NCBI RefSeq assembly: GCF_028736035.1
Contig: NZ_CP117866.1
Location: 1,798,001 to 1,862,000, forward strand
Source: Streptomyces sp. T12
GTDB taxonomy: Bacteria; Actinomycetota; Actinomycetes; Streptomycetales; Streptomycetaceae
Length of the DNA stretch: 64,000 nt
Direction: 5' to 3'
In this document: positions 10,256 to 20,712 of the stretch, in pieces
Layout of the letters: every line of letters starts with the position of its first letter
Numbering within the stretch: the stretch's first letter is position 1
Notes under the pieces: model-generated
What the model saw: the letters and a program-made list of their open reading frames with translations, nothing else
Databases searched by the model: none
What the model was told of the DNA's origin: nothing
Program-made: the position numbers and the translations under genes

Positions 10256-11953
10256 TCAGTCCTTGTTCCTCGACGCGTTGAACTGCTGGACCAGCTTGTC
10301 GTGCTCCGCGAGCGTCTTCGTGAACTTGCTGGTCTTTCCGTCCAGCGAGATGAAGTAGTACCAGCCTTGCTTCGTCGGATTCAGCGCGCCCTTGAGCGCC
10401 TGTTCACCGGGGTTGTCGATGGGACCGGGCGGCAGCCCCTTGACGTAGTACGTGTTGTACGGGTTGTTGTACTGCCTCAGCTCGGCGATGGACAGGTCGA
10501 TCTTGCTTTGGTCCTTTACGTAGTTGTACGTGGAGTCGAACTCCAGAGAGCCGTAGGTCTCGGGATTCCCGGGCTTGAGGCGGTTGTAGACGACCTCGGC
10601 CATCTTGCGGAAGTCGTCGTGGCTCGTGCCTTCGGCCTGCGCCAGGCTCGCCACCGTGAGCAGCTGCCAGGGGTCGTCGAGTCCCAGACTCTCGGCCTTC
10701 TGCTCCAGGCCCAGCGCCTCGTACTTCTCCGTGGCCCGGGTGACCATCTCCTTCAGGACGGTTTCCGGCTTCTGTCCCTTGCTGGCCGCGTAGCTGGAGG
10801 GGTAGAGGAACCCTTCCAGCGGGTCCTTCAGATCGGCGTGGTTCAGCGCCCAGTCGGGCAGGCCGAGGTCCTTGTACTTCTTCTTCGCGACGCTCGCCGT
10901 GGTGCCGTCCGGCACTCCGAGGCGCTTGTCGATCAGTGCGTAGACCGCGGTGTTGCGCGAGCCCTCGGCGATGATCAGGTTGTCGCGGCTCTCCGGACTG
11001 AGCATCAGTTCGACCGCACTCGCGGCCGACATCTGCTTCTCCAGCGTGTAGACGCCGTCCTGGATCGATTTGCCGTTGGCGTTCGCGTTCTGGGCGGAAA
11101 TGAAGGCGTCGACGCTCTGGACGACGCCCGCTTCCTTCAGTTTCTGCCCGATCACCGAACCGACCGCGCCCTTGGGGATGACGACGGTGACCTGCTCGCC
11201 GTTGCCGTCCCCGGCGTAGTCCGGCACGTCGCCGAAACGATCCTGGTAGAACTGGTACCCGAAATATCCGACTCCGGCCACGCCTCCGCTGAAGATCAGA
11301 ACGACCACCAGACAGGCCATCCCGCTGCGCCGTTTCTTGGGCTTGCCGCCCCGGCCCCGGCGATCACCACGCCCCCGGCCGTCTTCCGCCTCGTCGTCGG
11401 AGTCGTCGTCATCGTCGCCACCGGCGAAGAAGGCGTGTTCGCCCTGGTCAGGCCCGGGATCCCAGTCGGTCTGGGGCGGCTCCGGCTCGGCCTGCCGCCG
11501 GCTCGGCGGCGCCGGCGGCGGGTACGCGTCGGGTGTGCCGTAGTAGTCCTGCTGCTCACCGCCGTACGCCGCGGCCTGCTGCCCGTAGGGGTCCGACGGG
11601 TCGGGGTACTGGGCGTGCGCGTGTGTGCCGTCGGCCCAGCCGTTGTTGTTGTCGTACGGCTGCTGCCCCTGGCTCGCGTACTGCTGCTGTTCGTACTGAT
11701 GCGGGTACTGCTGGCCCTGCTCCGGGTACTGCTGACCCTGCTGCTGGTACTGCTGCGCATGACCGTATGCGGCCTGCTGGCCGTTGCCCCAGTCGCCGTA
11801 GTGCTGCGGCTGCTGCGGATAGTGCTGCGGCTGGCCGCCGTAGGCAGCCTGCTGGCCCGTGTGGGCCTGCTGCCCTTCCCATCCGCCGTCCCCGAACAAC
11901 GGGTCCTCGGGATGCCACGGTTCGGAGCCTGGGCCCCGGCCATACTCAGTCAT
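10256..11953 (-). CDS. mltG: Endolytic transglycosylase MltG with long Q/Y-rich cytoplasmic extension
   Basis: Cuts nascent glycan strands in peptidoglycan and is thought to set strand length. The 565 residues have two parts. Residues 1-210 are low complexity, rich in Q, Y, P and G and then in D/E and R/K (for example QQYPEQGQQYPHQYEQQQY). A single membrane helix follows at about 213-233 (ACLVVVLIFSGGVAGVGYF), then the YceG/MltG domain with the active-site region VASLAQAEGTSHDDF holding the catalytic Glu. The E. coli protein has no such extension. An upstream ribosome site (AGGGGATCG) supports the ATG at 11951-11953. It lies between ruvX and aroE. Confidence 0.94.
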   Translation of the reverse strand: MTEYGRGPGSEPWHPEDPLFGDGGWEGQQAHTGQQAAYGGQPQHYPQQPQHYGDWGNGQQAAYGHAQQYQQQGQQYPEQGQQYPHQYEQQQYASQGQQPYDNNNGWADGTHAHAQYPDPSDPYGQQAAAYGGEQQDYYGTPDAYPPPAPPSRRQAEPEPPQTDWDPGPDQGEHAFFAGGDDDDDSDDEAEDGRGRGDRRGRGGKPKKRRSGMACLVVVLIFSGGVAGVGYFGYQFYQDRFGDVPDYAGDGNGEQVTVVIPKGAVGSVIGQKLKEAGVVQSVDAFISAQNANANGKSIQDGVYTLEKQMSAASAVELMLSPESRDNLIIAEGSRNTAVYALIDKRLGVPDGTTASVAKKKYKDLGLPDWALNHADLKDPLEGFLYPSSYAASKGQKPETVLKEMVTRATEKYEALGLEQKAESLGLDDPWQLLTVASLAQAEGTSHDDFRKMAEVVYNRLKPGNPETYGSLEFDSTYNYVKDQSKIDLSIAELRQYNNPYNTYYVKGLPPGPIDNPGEQALKGALNPTKQGWYYFISLDGKTSKFTKTLAEHDKLVQQFNASRNKD

Positions 11954-12077
11954 CGATCCCCTAGAGCCGCGAGGCGGCGGTCACGCGGCTGGTGTAGCTC
12001 CGGCTCCCGTCCCGCCTCTCTCTGTACCCCGGCTGTTCGAAAACCGGTGCATCGCGCGGAACGTTACCGTATCGCGA

Positions 12078-12581
12078 TCAGATGACCACTTCGACGCCCT
12101 CTCCGGGAGCTTTACCTGACACCCGTTCGGATTCGAGCGCCTGCTGCAAGATGATCACAGCGGCTGCCTGGTCGATCACCGACCGGCCCTTCTTCGATTT
12201 CACGCCCGAGGCGCGCAGTCCCTGACTGGCCGTCACGGTCGTCATCCGCTCGTCCACGAGCCTGACCGGTACGGGCGCGATCATGCGTGCCAGTTCCTGG
12301 GCGAAGCCCCTGACCTTGACTGCGGCCGGGCCCTCGCCCCCCTTGAGGGAGCGAGGGAGACCGACGACGACCTCGATCGGCTCGTACTCCTCGACGAGTT
12401 GCTTGAGCCGGCGGTGGGCTGCCGGGATGTCCCGGCCCGGGACCGTCTCCACCGGGGTGGCGAGGATCCCGTCGGGGTCGCACGAGGCGACCCCGATGCG
12501 GGCGTCCCCGACGTCGATCGCCAAGCGACGGCCGCGGCGCATGCCCCGGCCGTCGCCGCTCGCCTGTGTCTCGGCGCTCAC
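12078..12581 (-). CDS. ruvX: Holliday junction resolvase-like / pre-16S rRNA nuclease RuvX (YqgF)
   Basis: RNase H-fold nuclease; the family is implicated in 16S rRNA 5'-end processing and in Holliday junction handling. The 167 residues contain the first acidic motif [13 protein letters not shown] near residue 20, the catalytic Glu in DERMTTVTA, and the last Asp in [11 protein letters not shown]. Its GTG start (12579-12581) overlaps the alaS stop by four bases, so it is coupled to alaS; mltG follows after 124 bases. alaS-ruvX-mltG-aroE is a widely conserved order. Confidence 0.94.
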   Translation of the reverse strand: MSAETQASGDGRGMRRGRRLAIDVGDARIGVASCDPDGILATPVETVPGRDIPAAHRRLKQLVEEYEPIEVVVGLPRSLKGGEGPAAVKVRGFAQELARMIAPVPVRLVDERMTTVTASQGLRASGVKSKKGRSVIDQAAAVIILQQALESERVSGKAPGEGVEVVI

Positions 12582-15250
12582 TTGGCCGTTTCCGCCACGA
12601 GGCGTTCGACAGCGTCGACGGCATCGCCGACGGCGGCCGGGTTCTGGCCGCCGCCCTGGGCGACGTCCGGCTTGCCGCCACCGCCGCCGCCGAGGGTCTT
12701 GGCGGCCGTACGGACCAGTTCGCCGGCCTTGAGGCCACGCTCGCGGGCGGGCTCGTTGGTGGCGATGACCGTGAGGGGCTTGCCGTTGTTCACCGTGAAC
12801 AGGGCGACCACGGCGGCGCGTCCGCCCTGGATGCGGCCGCGTACGTCGAGGACCAGCCTGCGCAGGTCGTCCGGCGTGGTGCCGTCCGGCACCTGACCGG
12901 TGACGACGGCGATCCCGCGGACGTCCTTGGCGGACTCGGCGAGACCGGCCGCGGCCTGCAGGACCTTCTCGGCGCGGAACTTCTCGATCTCCTTCTCGGC
13001 GTCCTTCAGCTTGCCGAGCATGGCGGAGACCTTCTCCGGGAGCTCCTCCGGACGGCCCTTGATCAGCTCCTGGAGCTGGGCGACGACCGTGTGCTCACGG
13101 GCGAGGAAGTTGTAGGCGTCGACGCCGACGAGCGCCTCGATACGGCGCACACCGGAACCGATCGACGACTCGCCGAGCAGCTTCACCAGGCCCAGCTGGG
13201 CGGTGTTGTGCACGTGCGTGCCGCCGCACAGCTCCTTGGAGAAGTCGCCGATGGTCACGACGCGGACGCGCTCGCCGTACTTCTCGCCGAACTCGGCGAT
13301 GGCGCCCTGCTTCTTCGCGTCGTCGATGCCCATGACCTCGGCGTGCACGTCGAGGTCGCGGGCGAGCACCTCGTTGATCTTCTGCTCTACGTCGGTCATC
13401 ACGGCCGTCGGCACGGCGGACGGCGAACCGAAGTCGAAGCGGAAGCGGCCGGGCTGGTTCTCGGAACCCGCCTGGGCGGCCGTCGGGCCGAGGGCGTCGC
13501 GCAGGGCCTGGTGGGTGAGGTGGGTGGCCGAGTGGGCGCGGGCGATGGCCCTGCGGCGGAGCGAGTCGATGGAGGCGTGGGCCTTGGCACCGACCGTCAC
13601 CTCGCCGACCTGGACGACGCCCTTGTGGACGTACACGCCCGGCACCGGCTTCTGGCAGTCGCGGATCTCGATGACGGCACCGGTGTCGACCTTGATGCGG
13701 CCGGTGTCGCCGATCTGGCCGCCGCCCTCGGCGTAGAACGGGGTGCGGTCGAGGACGATCTCGACCTCGTCGCCCTCGGTGGCGGCCGGGGAGGAGGCGC
13801 CGTCGACGAGGATGCCGACGATCGTGGACTCACCCTCGGTGTCGCTGTAACCGATGAAGTCCGTCTCACCGACCTTGTCGGCGATCTCCCGGTAGGCGCC
13901 GGCACCGGCGTGGCCGGTCTTCTTGGCCTGGGCGTCGGCCTTGGCGCGCTCCCGCTGCTCCTTCATCAGGCGGCGGAAACCGTCCTCGTCCACGGAAAGG
14001 CCCTGTTCGGCGGCCATCTCCAGGGTGAGGTCGATCGGGAAGCCCCAGGTGTCGTGGAGCAGGAACGCCTTGTCGCCGGCCAGCACGGTGGAGCCCGCGG
14101 CCTTGGTCTCGGTGACGGCGGTGTCGAGGATGTTGGTGCCGGCCTTCAGCGTCTTGAGGAAGGCGTTCTCCTCGGCGAGGGCGACCTTCTCGATGCGCTC
14201 GCGGTCGGTGACGAGTTCGGGGTACTGCTGGCCCATCATGCCGATGACGACGTCGATCAGGTCCTTGACGACCGGACCGGTGGCGCCGAGCAGGCGCATG
14301 TTGCGGATGGCGCGGCGCATGATGCGGCGCAGCACGTAGCCGCGGCCCTCGTTGCCGGGGGTGACGCCGTCGCCGATGAGCATCACCGACGTACGCATGT
14401 GGTCGGTGACCACGCGCAGGGAGACGTCCGAGCCGTGGGCGTCGCCGTACGCGACACCGGTCAGCTCGGTGGCCTTGTTGATGACGGCCATGGAGGTGTC
14501 GATCTCGTACATGTTCTGCACGCCCTGCAGAATCATGGCGAGACGCTCGAGGCCCAGGCCGGTGTCGATGTTCTTGCTGGGCAGTTCGCCGAGGATCTCG
14601 AAGTTGTCCTTGCCGGTGCCCTGGCCGCGCTCGTACTGCATGAAGACGAGGTTCCAGATCTCCACGTACCGCTCGTCGTTGACGGCGGGGCCGCCCTCGA
14701 CGCCGAACTCGGGGCCGCGGTCGTAGTTGATCTCGGAACAGGGGCCGCAGGGGCCGGGGACGCCCATGGACCAGTAGTTGTCCTTCATGCCGAGGCGCTG
14801 GATGCGCTCCTTGGGCACCCCAACGACCTCGTGCCAGATGCGCTCGGCCTCGTCGTCGTCCTTGTAGACGGTGATCCAGAGCTTCTCCGGCTCCAGGCCG
14901 TAACCGCCCTTGTCCTGGGGGCTGGTGAGCAGCTCCCAGGCGTGCTTGATGGCGCCTTCCTTGAAGTAGTCGCCGAAGGAGAAGTTGCCGCACATCTGGA
15001 AGAACGTGCCGTGGCGGGTGGTCTTGCCGACCTCTTCGATGTCCGGCGTGCGCACGCACTTCTGCACGCTGGTGGCGCGCGCGAAGGGCGGCTTGACCTC
15101 ACCCAGGAAGTAGGGCTTGAAGGGCACCATGCCGGCCGGGACGAGGAGCAGAGTCGGGTCGTCCGCGATGAGCGACGCCGAAGGGACGACGGTGTGCCCG
15201 CGCTCCTCGAAGAAGCTCAGCCAGCGGCGGCGAATCTCGGCCGACTCCAT
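12578..15250 (-). CDS. alaS: Alanyl-tRNA synthetase
   Basis: Charges tRNA-Ala and edits Ser/Gly. The 890 residues comprise the class II catalytic domain (about 1-240, starting [20 protein letters not shown]), a helical tRNA-binding region, the editing domain with its zinc motif HSATHLTHQ and CGGTHVHNT, and a C-terminal oligomerisation domain ending in a glycine-rich run (GGGGGGKPD). The ATG shares one base with the stop of the upstream DUF6167-type gene (TGATG). I saw no T-box or other leader structure in the very short upstream gap. Confidence 0.98.
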   Translation of the reverse strand: MESAEIRRRWLSFFEERGHTVVPSASLIADDPTLLLVPAGMVPFKPYFLGEVKPPFARATSVQKCVRTPDIEEVGKTTRHGTFFQMCGNFSFGDYFKEGAIKHAWELLTSPQDKGGYGLEPEKLWITVYKDDDEAERIWHEVVGVPKERIQRLGMKDNYWSMGVPGPCGPCSEINYDRGPEFGVEGGPAVNDERYVEIWNLVFMQYERGQGTGKDNFEILGELPSKNIDTGLGLERLAMILQGVQNMYEIDTSMAVINKATELTGVAYGDAHGSDVSLRVVTDHMRTSVMLIGDGVTPGNEGRGYVLRRIMRRAIRNMRLLGATGPVVKDLIDVVIGMMGQQYPELVTDRERIEKVALAEENAFLKTLKAGTNILDTAVTETKAAGSTVLAGDKAFLLHDTWGFPIDLTLEMAAEQGLSVDEDGFRRLMKEQRERAKADAQAKKTGHAGAGAYREIADKVGETDFIGYSDTEGESTIVGILVDGASSPAATEGDEVEIVLDRTPFYAEGGGQIGDTGRIKVDTGAVIEIRDCQKPVPGVYVHKGVVQVGEVTVGAKAHASIDSLRRRAIARAHSATHLTHQALRDALGPTAAQAGSENQPGRFRFDFGSPSAVPTAVMTDVEQKINEVLARDLDVHAEVMGIDDAKKQGAIAEFGEKYGERVRVVTIGDFSKELCGGTHVHNTAQLGLVKLLGESSIGSGVRRIEALVGVDAYNFLAREHTVVAQLQELIKGRPEELPEKVSAMLGKLKDAEKEIEKFRAEKVLQAAAGLAESAKDVRGIAVVTGQVPDGTTPDDLRRLVLDVRGRIQGGRAAVVALFTVNNGKPLTVIATNEPARERGLKAGELVRTAAKTLGGGGGGKPDVAQGGGQNPAAVGDAVDAVERLVAETAK

Positions 15251-15594
15251 CAGTGGTCCTCATTCCGGTTGTTCGAGTACGTCGTCCTGTCGACGTACTT
15301 CGGGTTGGTGCGGTTCTCGATGGCGGCGTACCGCCGGGGTGCGGGGAGCTCGGGGTCGGTGTTGATGCCCAGGGCCTCCCCCAGCTCTTCCTCCCGCTGG
15401 GCCATGTTGTCGCGGACGTCGAGCGCGAAGCCCACCGCGCGGTCCTTGAGCCGGTGGCCGGCCTCGAGCGCCTTGTTCGCCGCGGTCGCGGCGAGGCTCT
15501 CGGGGGTCAGCTGCTTCAGCTTCCGGTTGACCTTGGTGGTGGCCCACACACCGGCGGCGACGCCCGTGCTGAACCAGAACGTACGGCGGAACAT
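15250..15594 (-). CDS. DUF6167-like small envelope protein
   Basis: The 114 residues start at ATG 15592-15594 ([25 protein letters not shown]), with a short N-terminal hydrophobic segment (about 6-20) that could be a membrane anchor. A helical region ([20 protein letters not shown] onward) and a polar tail ending [10 protein letters not shown] follow. The function is unknown. The stop overlaps the alaS start by one base and the gene begins 8 bases after the DUF948 gene, so the three are one transcription unit. DUF948 plus DUF6167 ahead of alaS is typical of actinobacteria. Confidence 0.82.
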   Translation of the reverse strand: MFRRTFWFSTGVAAGVWATTKVNRKLKQLTPESLAATAANKALEAGHRLKDRAVGFALDVRDNMAQREEELGEALGINTDPELPAPRRYAAIENRTNPKYVDRTTYSNNRNEDH

Positions 15595-15602
15595 GCTGGG
15601 TC

Positions 15603-16058
15603 TCAGTCCCTCTTTCCGCGGAGGTTTCGCTTCTCCCGCCGCGCGCCCGGGACCGTGCGGCCCACGATCACGGTGCGTCGGGGCGCCTTGGCGGGCGCGT
15701 CGTCCTTGCGGCCGCCGAGGGCCCGGCGCACGCCGTAGCCGAAGGCCGCGACCTTGACCAGGGGGCCGCCGAAGGTGGAGGCGACGGTGGTCGACAGCGC
15801 GGAGGCGTTCGACGTGACCTCCTGGACGTCGGAGGCGATCGCGTCGACCCGGTCGATCTGGGTCTGCGCCGAGCGCACCGCCGTGGAGGCCTCTGCCAGG
15901 AGCGGGACGGCCTGGTCGGTCACGTCCGCGACGAGCTTGGTGGTCGCCTTGAGCGTCTGGGCCAGCCTCGCCAGCGCGACGGCGAGGAAGGAGACCAGGA
16001 TCGCCCAGAACACGGCCACCAGGATCCCGGCAACCTCTCCACCGGACACTGTGTGCAC
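15603..16058 (-). CDS. DUF948 membrane protein
   Basis: The 151 residues comprise an N-terminal membrane helix (VAGILVAVFWAILVSFLAVAL, residues 9-29), a long amphipathic/coiled-coil region (about 30-95, LAQTLKATTKLVADVTDQ) typical of DUF948 proteins, and a basic C-terminus (RRTVIVGRTVPGARREKRN). It is probably a cytoplasm- or membrane-associated scaffold; the family has no firm biochemical role. The GTG start is at 16056-16058, with an alternative GTG four codons in. It is first in the DUF948-DUF6167-alaS-ruvX-mltG-aroE chain. Confidence 0.82.
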   Translation of the reverse strand: MHTVSGGEVAGILVAVFWAILVSFLAVALARLAQTLKATTKLVADVTDQAVPLLAEASTAVRSAQTQIDRVDAIASDVQEVTSNASALSTTVASTFGGPLVKVAAFGYGVRRALGGRKDDAPAKAPRRTVIVGRTVPGARREKRNLRGKRD

Positions 16059-16200
16059 CCGCTCCCTGAAACGTGCCTCTACATCGGTCTACATCGAAAA
16101 AGTCGTGCACCGAGCCTATCGCGCCGGGGGTGCCGCTCCGCACCGGATTACCGCCCGCGTGGAGCCGAGTTGCCGGAAGTCGGACCGTGAATATGCGCAA

Positions 16201-16243
16201 GCCCGCCGCCTCGCCCGTCCGGAAGGGCGGGGAGACGGCGGGC
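16201..16243 (-). terminator. Imperfect hairpin after rpsD
   Basis: GCCCGCCG (16201-16208) pairs with CGGCGGGC (16236-16243), with further pairing inside (CGCCC with GGGCG). It is 32 bases beyond the rpsD stop. It is a likely rpsD terminator and separates rpsD from DUF948. Confidence 0.6.
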
Positions 16244-16275
16244 TCAGGCGCAGAAGTCCTACGACCGCTGAAGGA

Positions 16276-16890
16276 TCAACGGGCGTAGTACTCGACGACG
16301 AGCTGCTCGTCGCAGATCACCGGGATCTCCTTGCGGTTCGGCTCACGGTCCAGGCGGAACGCCAGGGCCTTGAGGTTCACCTGGAGGTAGCGCGGGGTCT
16401 CGCCCTCGGGGGCGAAGCCGCCCTCACGGGCGATGGAGAAGAGGGTCTTCTCGCGGCTGCGCTCGCGGACCATCACGACGTCGTCGGGACGGACGCGGAA
16501 CGACGGCTTGTCGACCTTGCCGCCGTTGACCTCGATGTGGCCGTGAACGACCATCTGACGGGCCTGGTAGATGGTGCGGGCGATGCCCGAACGCAGGACC
16601 AGGGCGTCGAGACGGCGCTCGAGCTCGATGATCAGGGCCTCACCGGTCTTGCCCTGAACCTTGGAGGCACGCTCGTAGGCGCGAACGAGCTGACGCTCGG
16701 ACACGTCGTACTGCGCACGCAGACGCTGCTTCTCCAGCAGACGGACCTTGTAGTCCGAGTTCTGCTTGCGGCCACGGCCGTGCTCACCCGGCGGGTAGGG
16801 ACGGGCCTCGAAGTACTTGACGGCCTTCGGGGTCAGCGCGATGCCGAGGGCACGCGACTTCTTGACCTTGGGGCGGGACTGGTTCGCCAC
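16276..16890 (-). CDS. rpsD: 30S ribosomal protein S4 (zinc-free form)
   Basis: Primary 16S rRNA-binding protein of the small subunit. There are 204 residues from the GTG at 16888-16890 ([19 protein letters not shown]). The N-terminal zinc-binding cysteines of the C+ form are absent; the whole protein lacks the CxxC pairs and has only one Cys. The S4 RNA-binding motif covers [20 protein letters not shown] onward. It stands apart from the main ribosomal operons, as is usual for this form in actinobacteria, preceded by a 304-base untranslated stretch. An upstream in-frame extension to 17082 is not credible as protein. Confidence 0.97.
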   Translation of the reverse strand: MANQSRPKVKKSRALGIALTPKAVKYFEARPYPPGEHGRGRKQNSDYKVRLLEKQRLRAQYDVSERQLVRAYERASKVQGKTGEALIIELERRLDALVLRSGIARTIYQARQMVVHGHIEVNGGKVDKPSFRVRPDDVVMVRERSREKTLFSIAREGGFAPEGETPRYLQVNLKALAFRLDREPNRKEIPVICDEQLVVEYYAR

Positions 16891-17194
16891 TTCTTTTCCT
16901 TTTCCTGTTTCGGCTGCCTCAGAGTTACGGGAGGTCGCAATCCGCAGCCGGGGGAATTCCCGACAGGTCCACGAGGGACTTGCCAGGCAGCCGTTCCCCT
17001 GGTCTGGGCACATACGTGCAGCACACGAACGGCCCACCGACCGGTCCCGGAACTCCGGGTGGTGGTGGGCTGCCCGCGACACCTACGACGGTGCGCGACG
17101 CTCCTGGATCAACAGATCCGGCTGGTTGTCCCGCCTGAGGCGCCGACCGGAGCCGGACACGGGACTCAGCACTTCGAGCGAGTCTACAGGCTGC
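16891..17194 (-). promoter_or_regulatory. rpsD upstream region (304 bases, no gene)
   Basis: This stretch between rarA and rpsD holds the rpsD promoter and leader. Several short GC-rich inverted segments are visible (for example GGCTGC near 16911 with GCAGCC near 16940), which could form a leader hairpin of the kind S4 binds in autoregulated operons elsewhere. I cannot match it to a named element. No coding frame is convincing. Confidence 0.4.
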
Positions 17195-18550
17195 TCAGGA
17201 CCGTCTGCGACCGAGGTGCTTCCTGGTCCACTCCACGGCATCGGCGTACCGCGCCTCGGCACCGTGCCGGGTGGGCTCGTAGTACTCGCGGTCCTTGATG
17301 GCGTCCGGGGCGTACTGCTGGGCGGCGATGCCCTCGGTCAGGTCGTGCGGATACACGTACCCCTGCGCGTGCCCGAGCTTGGCGGCGCCCTTGTAGTGCC
17401 CGTCGCGCAGATGGGGCGGGACCGGGCCGGCCAGTCCCTTGCGTACGTCGTCCAGGGCAGCGCCGATCGCGGTGGTCGCGGAGTTGGACTTGGGGGCGAG
17501 GGCGAGCGCGATGGTGGCGTGGCTGAGGGTGAGGGCGGCCTCGGGGAAGCCGATCATGGCGACGGCCTGGGCGGCGGCGACCGCGATCGGCAGGGCGTTC
17601 GGGTCGGCGAGGCCGATGTCCTCGCTGGCGGAGATCATCAGGCGGCGGGCGATGAAGCGGGGGTCCTCGCCGGCCTCGATCATGCGGGCCAGGTAGTGGA
17701 GCGCCGCGTCGACATCCGATCCCCGGATGGACTTGATCAGGGCGCTGGCCACGTCGTAGTGCTGGTCGCCGTCGCGGTCGTACTTCACGGCGGCCCGGTC
17801 GACCGTCTCCTCCAGCGTGGTGAGGGCGATCTCCGTCTCGCCCTTGTCGAGGGCGGCTCCGGCGGCGGCCTCCAGCGCGGTGAGGGCGCGGCGGGCGTCA
17901 CCGCCGGCGATGCGCAGGAGGTGGGCCTCGGTGTCCTCGGGGAGGGTGACGGCCTCCTTGAGGCCGCGCTCGTCGGTGAGGGCGCGGTGCAGGAGGCCGC
18001 GCAGGTCGTCGTCGGTGAGGGGTTCGAGGGTGAGGAGGAGGGAGCGGGACAGCAGGGGGGAGATGACCGAGAAGTACGGGTTCTCGGTGGTCGCCGCGAT
18101 GAGGGTCACCCAGCGGTTCTCGACGGCCGGGAGGAGGGAGTCCTGCTGGGCCTTGCTGAAGCGGTGGATCTCGTCGAGGAAGAGGACGGTCTCCTTGCCG
18201 AAGCCGCCGGTGGCGCGGCGGGCGCCGTCGATGACCGCACGGACCTCCTTCACCCCGGCGGTGATGGCGGAGAGCTCGACGAAGCGCTTGTTGGTGGCCT
18301 TGGAGACGACGTACGCCAGGGTGGTCTTGCCGGTGCCGGGCGGGCCCCAGAGGATCACCGAGGAGGGCCCGGCGGGGCCGCCGCCTGATTCGCCGACGAG
18401 TCTGCGCAGGGGCGAGCCCGGCTTCAGCAGGTGCTGCTGGCCCACCACCTCGTCCAGGGTGCGCGGGCGCATGCGCACGGCCAGGGGACTGCCGGCTGGG
18501 TCCTTCTCCTGGCGTTCTTCTGCGGCGGCGGTGAACAGGTCGGGTTCCAC
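17195..18550 (-). CDS. rarA: Replication-associated recombination protein RarA (MgsA), AAA+ ATPase
   Basis: Acts at stalled replication forks, and resembles clamp loaders. The 451 residues include Walker [10 protein letters not shown] near residue 71, Walker [10 protein letters not shown], sensor 1 in [11 protein letters not shown], and the C-terminal tetramerisation region ([32 protein letters not shown]). The GTG start is at 18548-18550. The neighbour downstream is rpsD and upstream is the VKOR gene, 45 bases away. Identification is secure from the family motifs. Confidence 0.95.
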   Translation of the reverse strand: MEPDLFTAAAEERQEKDPAGSPLAVRMRPRTLDEVVGQQHLLKPGSPLRRLVGESGGGPAGPSSVILWGPPGTGKTTLAYVVSKATNKRFVELSAITAGVKEVRAVIDGARRATGGFGKETVLFLDEIHRFSKAQQDSLLPAVENRWVTLIAATTENPYFSVISPLLSRSLLLTLEPLTDDDLRGLLHRALTDERGLKEAVTLPEDTEAHLLRIAGGDARRALTALEAAAGAALDKGETEIALTTLEETVDRAAVKYDRDGDQHYDVASALIKSIRGSDVDAALHYLARMIEAGEDPRFIARRLMISASEDIGLADPNALPIAVAAAQAVAMIGFPEAALTLSHATIALALAPKSNSATTAIGAALDDVRKGLAGPVPPHLRDGHYKGAAKLGHAQGYVYPHDLTEGIAAQQYAPDAIKDREYYEPTRHGAEARYADAVEWTRKHLGRRRS

Positions 18551-18595
18551 GCTGGAAACCCTAATTCACCGCACTGACATCGACGTCGGAGCGGG

Positions 18596-19252
18596 TCAGG
18601 CCCAGAGGTGGCTGCCCCAGCGGGTGAAGATCAGCATGACGATGATGCCGCAGTGCGTCACCGGCAGCACCCAGGTGAATTCGGCGAGGAAGTTCTTCAG
18701 CGGGCGTGGGGCACGCAGGAATCCGTTGCGGATGTTGAAGGAGGTCACGTACCAGAACATGGTGATCGTCGCGGCCCAGGCGAGCGAGCACCACAGGCAC
18801 AGCGCGTTGATGCGGTAGAGCGACTGGAACTGCAACCAGGTGCAGAAGGCGACACCGAAGAGCGTGCCGAAGTTGAGGGTCAGCCAGTACCAGCGCGGGA
18901 AGCGGGCGCGGGCGAGCAGGCTCATGCCGACGCAGATGACGATCCCGTAGCAGACAAGGCCGAGCATGGGGTTGGGGAACCCGAAGGCGGATGCCTGCTT
19001 GCTCTCCATGATGCTGCCGCAGGAGATGATCGGGTTGAGGCTGCAGCCGGGAGTGTAGGTCTTCCCCTCGACCTTGGCCTCGAGGATCTTGAACTTGTCA
19101 ATCGTGATGATCCACGCCGCAATCAACCCCGCCGCGCCGGTGATCACCAGCATCAAGGCGAACGCACGGCTGCTGCCCAGCGACTGCGGCGGTGCCTCGG
19201 CACGCTCCGACTCGGGCTCGGTAGAGACGTCTTTGACTGTCGTCTTGCTCAT
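18596..19252 (-). CDS. Vitamin K epoxide reductase (VKOR) family thiol oxidoreductase
   Basis: An integral membrane protein that in actinobacteria re-oxidises DsbA-like proteins for disulfide formation outside the membrane. The 218 residues from ATG 19250-19252 have about five hydrophobic helices, starting at ALMLVITGAAGLIAAWIIT (residues 32-50). All four redox cysteines are present: the loop pair in PGCSLNPIISCGS (about 70-78) and the CLWC active site in INALCLWCSLAW. There is no fused thioredoxin domain. A thioredoxin-fold candidate partner occurs in this window at 61858, but it is not linked. Confidence 0.92.
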   Translation of the reverse strand: MSKTTVKDVSTEPESERAEAPPQSLGSSRAFALMLVITGAAGLIAAWIITIDKFKILEAKVEGKTYTPGCSLNPIISCGSIMESKQASAFGFPNPMLGLVCYGIVICVGMSLLARARFPRWYWLTLNFGTLFGVAFCTWLQFQSLYRINALCLWCSLAWAATITMFWYVTSFNIRNGFLRAPRPLKNFLAEFTWVLPVTHCGIIVMLIFTRWGSHLWA

Positions 19253-19398
19253 CACGCCGATTCCGTCACTTGAGACTTGGAGTTTCTCCGGACACGGCAC
19301 ATTGTGCCGCACACGCACGCGTGCCCACCGTTCGCTGGGCATAAGGAAAGGCGCGCGATCGGGTAGAGGCGTTCGGTTCAGGACACCGGTGGGACGGC

Positions 19399-19432
19399 AA
19401 AGGGCGGGGACCCGAACCGGTCCCCGCCCTTT
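19399..19432 (-). terminator. Hairpin terminator after hisS
   Basis: A perfect 14-bp stem (19399-19412 with 19419-19432), seven bases past the hisS stop on the minus strand, with a 6-base loop. Confidence 0.8.
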
Positions 19433-19438
19433 CGGAAT

Positions 19439-20701
19439 TCAGCCCAGTCGGGCTTCCAACTCCGCGACGATCTCGTTGACGCCGATCGCCGCCTGCTCAC
19501 CGGACTCCATGTCCTTGAGCTGTACGACGCCCTCGGCGAGGTCGCGTTCGCCGGCGACGATCGTGTAGCGGGCGCCACTGCGGTTGGCGTTCTTCATGGC
19601 GCCCTTGAGGCCCTTGGCGCCGTAGGAGAAGTCCGCCGCGATGCCGACCTTGCGCAGCTCGGTGACCTTGGCGAACAGGATGCGGCGCGCCTCCTCGCCG
19701 AGCGGCACCGCGAACACGCTGGTGGACGAGGGGAGTTGGAGCTCCACGCCCTCGGCCTCCAGGGCGAGCACCGTGCGGTCGACGCCCAGGGCCCAGCCGA
19801 CGGACGGCAGCGCGGGGCCGCCGATCATCTCGGACAGGCCGTCGTAGCGGCCGCCGCCGCCCACCGCGGACTGGGAGCCCAGACCGTCGTGGACGAACTC
19901 GAAGGTCGTACGCGTGTAGTAGTCCAGGCCGCGCACCAGCTTCGGGTCGTCCTCGAAGGAGACGCCCGCGGCGGTGATCAGCTCACGGACCTCCTCGTGG
20001 TACGCCTTGCAGGCGTCGCAGAGGTAGTCGCGCAGGAGCGGGGCGTCCCCGAGCTGCTTCTGGACCGACTCGCGCTTGTCGTCGAGGACGCGCAGCGGGT
20101 TGATCTCCGCGCGGCGCAGGGTGTCCTCGTCCAGGTCCAGGCCGCGCAGGAAGTCCTGCAGCGCCGCTCGGTACACCGGGCGGCACTCCTTGTCGCCCAG
20201 GCTGTTGAGCAGGATCCGGAAGTTGCTGAGGCCGAGCGAGCGGTAGGCCTGGTCGGCCAGGATGATCAGCTCGGCGTCCAGCGCCGGGTCCTCGGCACCG
20301 ATCGCCTCGGCACCGACCTGGGAGAAGTGCCTGTAACGGCCCTTCTGGGGACGCTCGTAGCGGTAGTAGGAGCCCGAGTACCAGAGCTTGACCGGGAGGT
20401 TGCCCGCCTTGTGCAGGTTGGCCTCCAGGGCCGCGCGCAGGACCGATGCCGTGCCCTCGGGGCGCAGGGCCAGCTTGTCGCCGCCCTTGGTCTCGAAGGC
20501 GTACATCTCCTTGGTCACGATGTCGGTGGACTCGCCGACACCGCGCGCGAACAGCTCGACGCTCTCGAAGCCGGGCGTCTCGATGTAGCCGTAGCCGGAG
20601 TTGCGCAGGGGAGCCGCGATCGCCTCACGGACCGCCAGGTACGTGGCGGAGTCCGGCGGGATCAGGTCGTACGTGCCCTTGGGGGCCTTGAAGGTGCTCA
20701 C
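19439..20701 (-). CDS. hisS: Histidyl-tRNA synthetase
   Basis: Charges tRNA-His. The 420 residues start at GTG 20699-20701 ([21 protein letters not shown]). The class II motifs are visible: motif 2 region [21 protein letters not shown], the histidine-binding [13 protein letters not shown], and motif 3 [13 protein letters not shown]. The C-terminal anticodon-binding domain covers about 330-420. It follows the MBL-fold gene after 11 bases and is probably cotranscribed. Upstream in-frame residues (to 20860) are low-quality and excluded. Confidence 0.97.
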   Translation of the reverse strand: MSTFKAPKGTYDLIPPDSATYLAVREAIAAPLRNSGYGYIETPGFESVELFARGVGESTDIVTKEMYAFETKGGDKLALRPEGTASVLRAALEANLHKAGNLPVKLWYSGSYYRYERPQKGRYRHFSQVGAEAIGAEDPALDAELIILADQAYRSLGLSNFRILLNSLGDKECRPVYRAALQDFLRGLDLDEDTLRRAEINPLRVLDDKRESVQKQLGDAPLLRDYLCDACKAYHEEVRELITAAGVSFEDDPKLVRGLDYYTRTTFEFVHDGLGSQSAVGGGGRYDGLSEMIGGPALPSVGWALGVDRTVLALEAEGVELQLPSSTSVFAVPLGEEARRILFAKVTELRKVGIAADFSYGAKGLKGAMKNANRSGARYTIVAGERDLAEGVVQLKDMESGEQAAIGVNEIVAELEARLG

Positions 20702-20712
20702 GGAAGGTCTCG

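Noticed and set aside
12566..15757. Long plus-strand open frame of about 1060 codons opposite alaS
   Set aside because: Antisense shadow of a well-defined alaS; composition is V/L/G/D-rich without domains, typical of high-GC reverse frames.
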